Source: JACCQS01 sp050999295
GTDB lineage: Bacteria > Actinomycetota > Actinomycetes > Mycobacteriales > Geodermatophilaceae
Direction: 5' to 3'
Assembly (NCBI GenBank): GCA_050999295.1
Contig: JBPCPI010000053.1
Coordinates: 1-6,549, forward strand
Length of the DNA stretch: 6,549 nt
The notes under the pieces are model-generated. The model searched no databases. It saw nothing but the letters and a program-made list of their open reading frames with translations, and was not told the origin of the DNA. Below are positions 6,304 through 6,549 of this stretch, in pieces (the first letter of the stretch is position 1; every line of letters begins with the position of its first letter). The translations under genes and the position numbers were made by a program.

Positions 6304-6451
6304 CGGCACGCCTGCGTCCGAACCGGACCATCAGCATTCCAGTGATGAGCAAGATCAGGGCGACTAGTACAAATCCGGCGACCCCAAATCCGGTGTAGGC
6401 CAGTCCGCCTGCGCTCCCGGCGACACCCGCTGTTCCTGCTGTTCCGTACAT
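6293..6451 (-). CDS. 52-residue LAYTG peptide with membrane helix and RRR tail, candidate exosortase substrate
   Basis: This very small gene encodes a Gly/Ala-rich N-terminus (residues 1-16), the motif LAYTG (17-21), one hydrophobic helix (about 22-43) and a basic end VRFGRRRADAR. That is the three-part layout of C-terminal sorting signals; LAxTG is also the motif recognised by actinobacterial class E sortases. There is no signal peptide and almost nothing besides the signal. By the positive-inside rule the short N-terminus would face outward. AGAGGA lies eight bases upstream of ATG 6451, a good ribosome-binding site, and the stop falls inside the start region of the exosortase gene, so the two are probably co-translated. 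I infer it is a dedicated substrate or partner of that exosortase. It could instead be a sortase substrate or an assembly subunit. I do not recognise a named family. Confidence 0.75.
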   Translation of the reverse strand: MYGTAGTAGVAGSAGGLAYTGFGVAGFVLVALILLITGMLMVRFGRRRADAR

Positions 6452-6475
6452 GATGAGTTCCTCTCGAGCTTTGGT

Positions 6476-6496
6476 TTGTTAGCGGCTTGTTTGCGG
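6476..6496. repeat. Tandem 10-base repeat in the spacer before the LAYTG gene
   Basis: TTGTTAGCGG (6476-6485) and TTGTTTGCGG (6487-6496) differ at one base and are 11 bases apart, in the 49-base gap between the stop of the upstream gene (6501-6503) and ATG 6451. On the coding (minus) strand the gap is A-rich. It may hold a regulator site or an internal promoter, or simply be an unstructured leader; no -10/-35 pair stands out. Confidence 0.35.
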
Positions 6497-6500
6497 TTGG

Positions 6501-6549
6501 TCAGCGAATGTCAGCAAGACGCGAGCGACGACGAAGGAAGAGCACGCCC
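6501..6549 (-). CDS. C-terminal tail of a probable membrane-anchored protein (partial)
   Basis: Reading on the minus strand from the right edge, one frame ends at TGA 6503-6501 with the residues GVLFLRRRSRLADIR. A hydrophobic end followed by RRR and a short basic/acidic tail closely resembles the end of the 52-residue LAYTG peptide just downstream (MLMVRFGRRRADAR). It is therefore probably the C-terminus of another protein with a sorting-signal-like tail, the gene preceding the cluster. The motif, the helix and the rest of the gene lie outside the window, so the identification rests on 15 residues, and a neighbouring frame is also open across part of this stretch. Confidence 0.45.
   Translation of the reverse strand, partial: GVLFLRRRSRLADIR

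Overview
The window looks like chromosomal DNA of a high-GC actinobacterium. Codons mostly end in G or C, the decayed genes belong to families common in actinobacteria (cytochrome P450, ECF sigma factor with a C-terminal extension, TfoX-like protein), and the anchor-type peptides end in an arginine tail as in Gram-positive surface proteins. I cannot name the genus.

The window has two halves. The left half (1-1700) is a scrapyard of broken genes. It holds the tail of an unidentified reading frame followed by two 16-base direct repeats (probably the right end of an insertion sequence), the C-terminal piece of a tyrosine integrase on the minus strand, a scrap of a cytochrome P450, an ECF sigma factor that has lost its N-terminus and carries two frameshifts, and a small TfoX/YjbR-like gene that may still be intact. 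A spacer of about 400 bases (1700-2094) holds a candidate promoter and a long leader.

The right half (2095-6549) is a coherent cell-surface locus. A plus-strand gene (2095-3102) encodes a secreted protein that resembles TIM-barrel, glycosidase-like proteins. It converges on a tightly packed minus-strand cluster, and the two gene ends share the four bases CTAG, so each strand's stop codon lies in it. Read 5' to 3' on the minus strand, the cluster is: the tail of a gene ending in a membrane-anchor-like sequence (6501-6549); a 52-residue Gly/Ala-rich peptide with an LAYTG motif, one membrane helix and an RRR tail (6293-6451); an exosortase-family membrane protein with the Cys/Arg/His set (5740-6303); a processive family 2 glycosyltransferase (4274-5728); and a non-hydrolysing UDP-GlcNAc 2-epimerase (3099-4277). 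The genes overlap or lie within a few bases of each other, which suggests one transcript starting beyond the right edge.

My working model, which is inference, is a system that makes an amino-sugar polysaccharide and links it to protein sorting. The epimerase would supply UDP-ManNAc (or shift the UDP-GlcNAc/UDP-ManNAc pool), the glycosyltransferase would polymerise and export the chain, the exosortase would process the tiny LAYTG peptide and perhaps the upstream protein, and the secreted convergent gene product would trim or bind the polymer. The tiny peptide, which is little more than a sorting signal, is the most unusual component.
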